From: an uncultured Poribacteria bacterium
GTDB taxonomy: Bacteria > Poribacteria > WGA-4E > WGA-3G
Direction of reading: 5' to 3'
NCBI GenBank assembly: GCA_958295855.1
Contig: OY282383.1
Coordinates: forward strand, 3,762,481-3,826,480
Length of the DNA: 64,000 nucleotides
Shown here: piece after piece, positions 62,736-64,000 of the stretch
Layout of the letters: the number at the start of each line of letters is the position of its first letter
Position numbering within the stretch: the stretch's first letter is position 1
Made by a program: the position numbers and the translations under genes
The notes under the pieces: generated by a model
What the model was told of the DNA's origin: nothing
Database searches by the model: none
What the model saw: only the letters and a program-made list of their open reading frames with translations

Positions 62736-63111
62736 TCATACTTTTCTCTCTCGTCTATTTCTTATCGGATTAGGCGTAGTCGGAATCTATACCGCAGTGT
62801 CTGAAGTACCACCTGAAGAGGTTTCGTTGATTCCGTGTCTATTTCATTCGTTGACAGATGTGGTATGTCCTGGATGTGGCATGACACGGGCATGCATCGC
62901 TTTAGTTCAACAGAAATTCGATGCTGCATGGGGTTACCACCCGTTCTCTTTTGTAGTTGTTGGATTGGCTATTGCAGCAGCATTCTTCCCAATGTGGTTA
63001 AAAAACACTTGGACCCGGCGTTCACCCCTAACCCAAAATTTGATTGTTATCAGCGGGATTATCCTTTGCCTATCTATCTGGTTCATGAAAATTAAGAATT
63101 TGTTGGGGTAA
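62728..63111 (+). CDS. DUF2752 membrane protein
   Basis: 127 residues. Contains the family signature VVCPGCGMTRACIALVQ and the following WGYHPFSF, with three membrane helices. Function unknown; commonly encoded beside DUF4234 genes, as here. Start is the ATG at 62728 or the GTG at 62722; both overlap the end of the DUF4234 gene, implying coupling. Confidence 0.82.
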   Translation: MFNHTFLSRLFLIGLGVVGIYTAVSEVPPEEVSLIPCLFHSLTDVVCPGCGMTRACIALVQQKFDAAWGYHPFSFVVVGLAIAAAFFPMWLKNTWTRRSPLTQNLIVISGIILCLSIWFMKIKNLLG

Positions 63112-63191
63112 CGTTAGCAGTACATTTTATCATAAGTGGCGTTTCACCTCTGATTTGCCTCGTTAGGGTACTATGTTTATACCTATGAAGC

Positions 63192-64000
63192 CTAATCACT
63201 CCGCAAGATAGTGCCTTTCGCGCCGACAATCCAACCCGAATTTTTGAAGAGATAAATGTCCTGCAAGTTGTGTTTCGCAGGCGTAGCGTAGCGATGCCAC
63301 GTAGTGCCGCCATCTGTTGTGTGAAGAATTAACCCTTTTTCCCCAACTGCCCAACCTTCACTCTCGTTATGAAACACCACATCTCGCAAGCTGTGCTTCA
63401 CCGGGTTCTTCTGCCGATGCCACGTCTTCCCACCATCGGCAGTATGGAGAATCAACCCGTTTGACCCCACAATCCAACCGTGCATTAGATTTGCAAAATG
63501 GACAGCGAATAACGGTTGCTCGACACCGCTTTGTTGCTGCAGCCACCGTTCGCCGCCATCTGGTGTATAGAGCACCTCTCCCTCTTCGCCGACAATCCAG
63601 CCGTGCTGAGTATCTACAAAATGGATGCTCCACAAGTGTTTTTCTGAAGGACTTCTCTGGCTTTCCCATCGGGCACCGCCATTCTGTGTATGGAGAATCG
63701 TACCGCGCCCGCCAACGGCCCAGCCTTCGGTTGTGCTCACAAAATGCAAATCCAAGAGTCCCCGTTTAGTACTCGCGTTTTGCAAGTTCCATGATTTTCC
63801 GCCGCTGCCGGTATAGTGCACCGTCCCAATGCTGACAATCCAACCGTTGTTTGGTGTCGTAAAATTAACCTGTGTTAGCGTATCTTTGGAGATGGATTTT
63901 GCACCGGATGCGGATGCCCAGGTTGTTCCGCCGTCGTTGGTGGCTAAGACAACGCCTTCTGTGCCGACTGCCCACCCACGTTTTGCATCTACGAAATGGA
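63192..64000 (-). CDS. YCF48/BNR-like beta-propeller, N-terminal part outside window
   Basis: The frame stays open to the right edge of the window, so the gene begins beyond 64000; the GTG at 63821 is internal. About six blades of ~42 residues with the pattern HFVDTQHGWIVGEEGEVLYT followed by PDGGERW. Such photosystem-stability-factor-like propellers are usually exported and bind proteins. Stop at 63192. Confidence 0.85.
   Translation of the reverse strand, partial: HFVDAKRGWAVGTEGVVLATNDGGTTWASASGAKSISKDTLTQVNFTTPNNGWIVSIGTVHYTGSGGKSWNLQNASTKRGLLDLHFVSTTEGWAVGGRGTILHTQNGGARWESQRSPSEKHLWSIHFVDTQHGWIVGEEGEVLYTPDGGERWLQQQSGVEQPLFAVHFANLMHGWIVGSNGLILHTADGGKTWHRQKNPVKHSLRDVVFHNESEGWAVGEKGLILHTTDGGTTWHRYATPAKHNLQDIYLFKNSGWIVGAKGTILRSD

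Overview
The window is a chromosomal piece of an uncultivated-type bacterium with about 50% G+C. The gene content suggests Candidatus Poribacteria or a close relative. That content includes several Gfo/Idh/MocA oxidoreductases, mandelate-racemase-type enolase-superfamily enzymes, a PhyH dioxygenase, a sulfatase, formylglycine-generating-enzyme (FGE) domains, orphan periplasmic binding lipoproteins, and a WD40-cohesin-dockerin protein. The assignment rests on remembered family content, not on a marker gene. No rRNA, tRNA, transposase or CRISPR array was found.

Layout. 1-6 kb: end of an ABC exporter with its DUF1854 partner, an enolase-superfamily enzyme, a helix-turn-helix/coiled-coil plus repeat-membrane-protein pair, and an FAD oxidase. 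6-8.4 kb: Doc-type toxin-antitoxin pair, then a DNA methyltransferase fused to a nuclease-like domain. 8.7-24.4 kb: a binding lipoprotein, a sugar-type oxidoreductase, a second enolase-superfamily enzyme, a 1567-residue DUF4011-helicase-Vsr-DUF3320 defence-type protein, PhyH, an FGE-domain membrane protein, two tandem paralogous binding lipoproteins, a lipoate-ligase-family protein and a beta-propeller. 25-43 kb: argG, a trypsin-FGE fusion, MoxR ATPase, sulfatase, repeat-bearing membrane proteins, the WD40 protein, a duplicated coiled-coil gene flanking an aspartic protease, a VWA/amidotransferase-like protein, three Gfo/Idh/MocA genes and a DapA-family aldolase.

43.6-57.5 kb is the housekeeping block: cytochrome c maturation genes ccmE, ccmF, ccmH and a ccmI-like gene, two HEAT proteins, korAB, ccmA, ccmB, enolase, an FtsB-like protein and an amino-acid binding lipoprotein. 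57.6-59 kb holds a DUF3800 gene followed by two copies of a structured RNA with a possible pseudoknot, and then a fragment of the preceding binding-protein gene. 59-64 kb: gamma-glutamyltransferase, a BMP-family lipoprotein, DUF4234 and DUF2752 membrane proteins and a YCF48-like propeller cut by the window edge.

The most striking overall feature is the density of short palindromic repeats. One family, CCCC(C/T)GC-AAA-GC(G/A)GGGG, occurs 19 times, and four of those copies lie in frame inside coding sequences. Several unrelated families share the same design: a perfect stem with a three-base centre. The best candidate for an under-described system is the DUF3800/tandem-RNA cassette at 57.6-58.7 kb.
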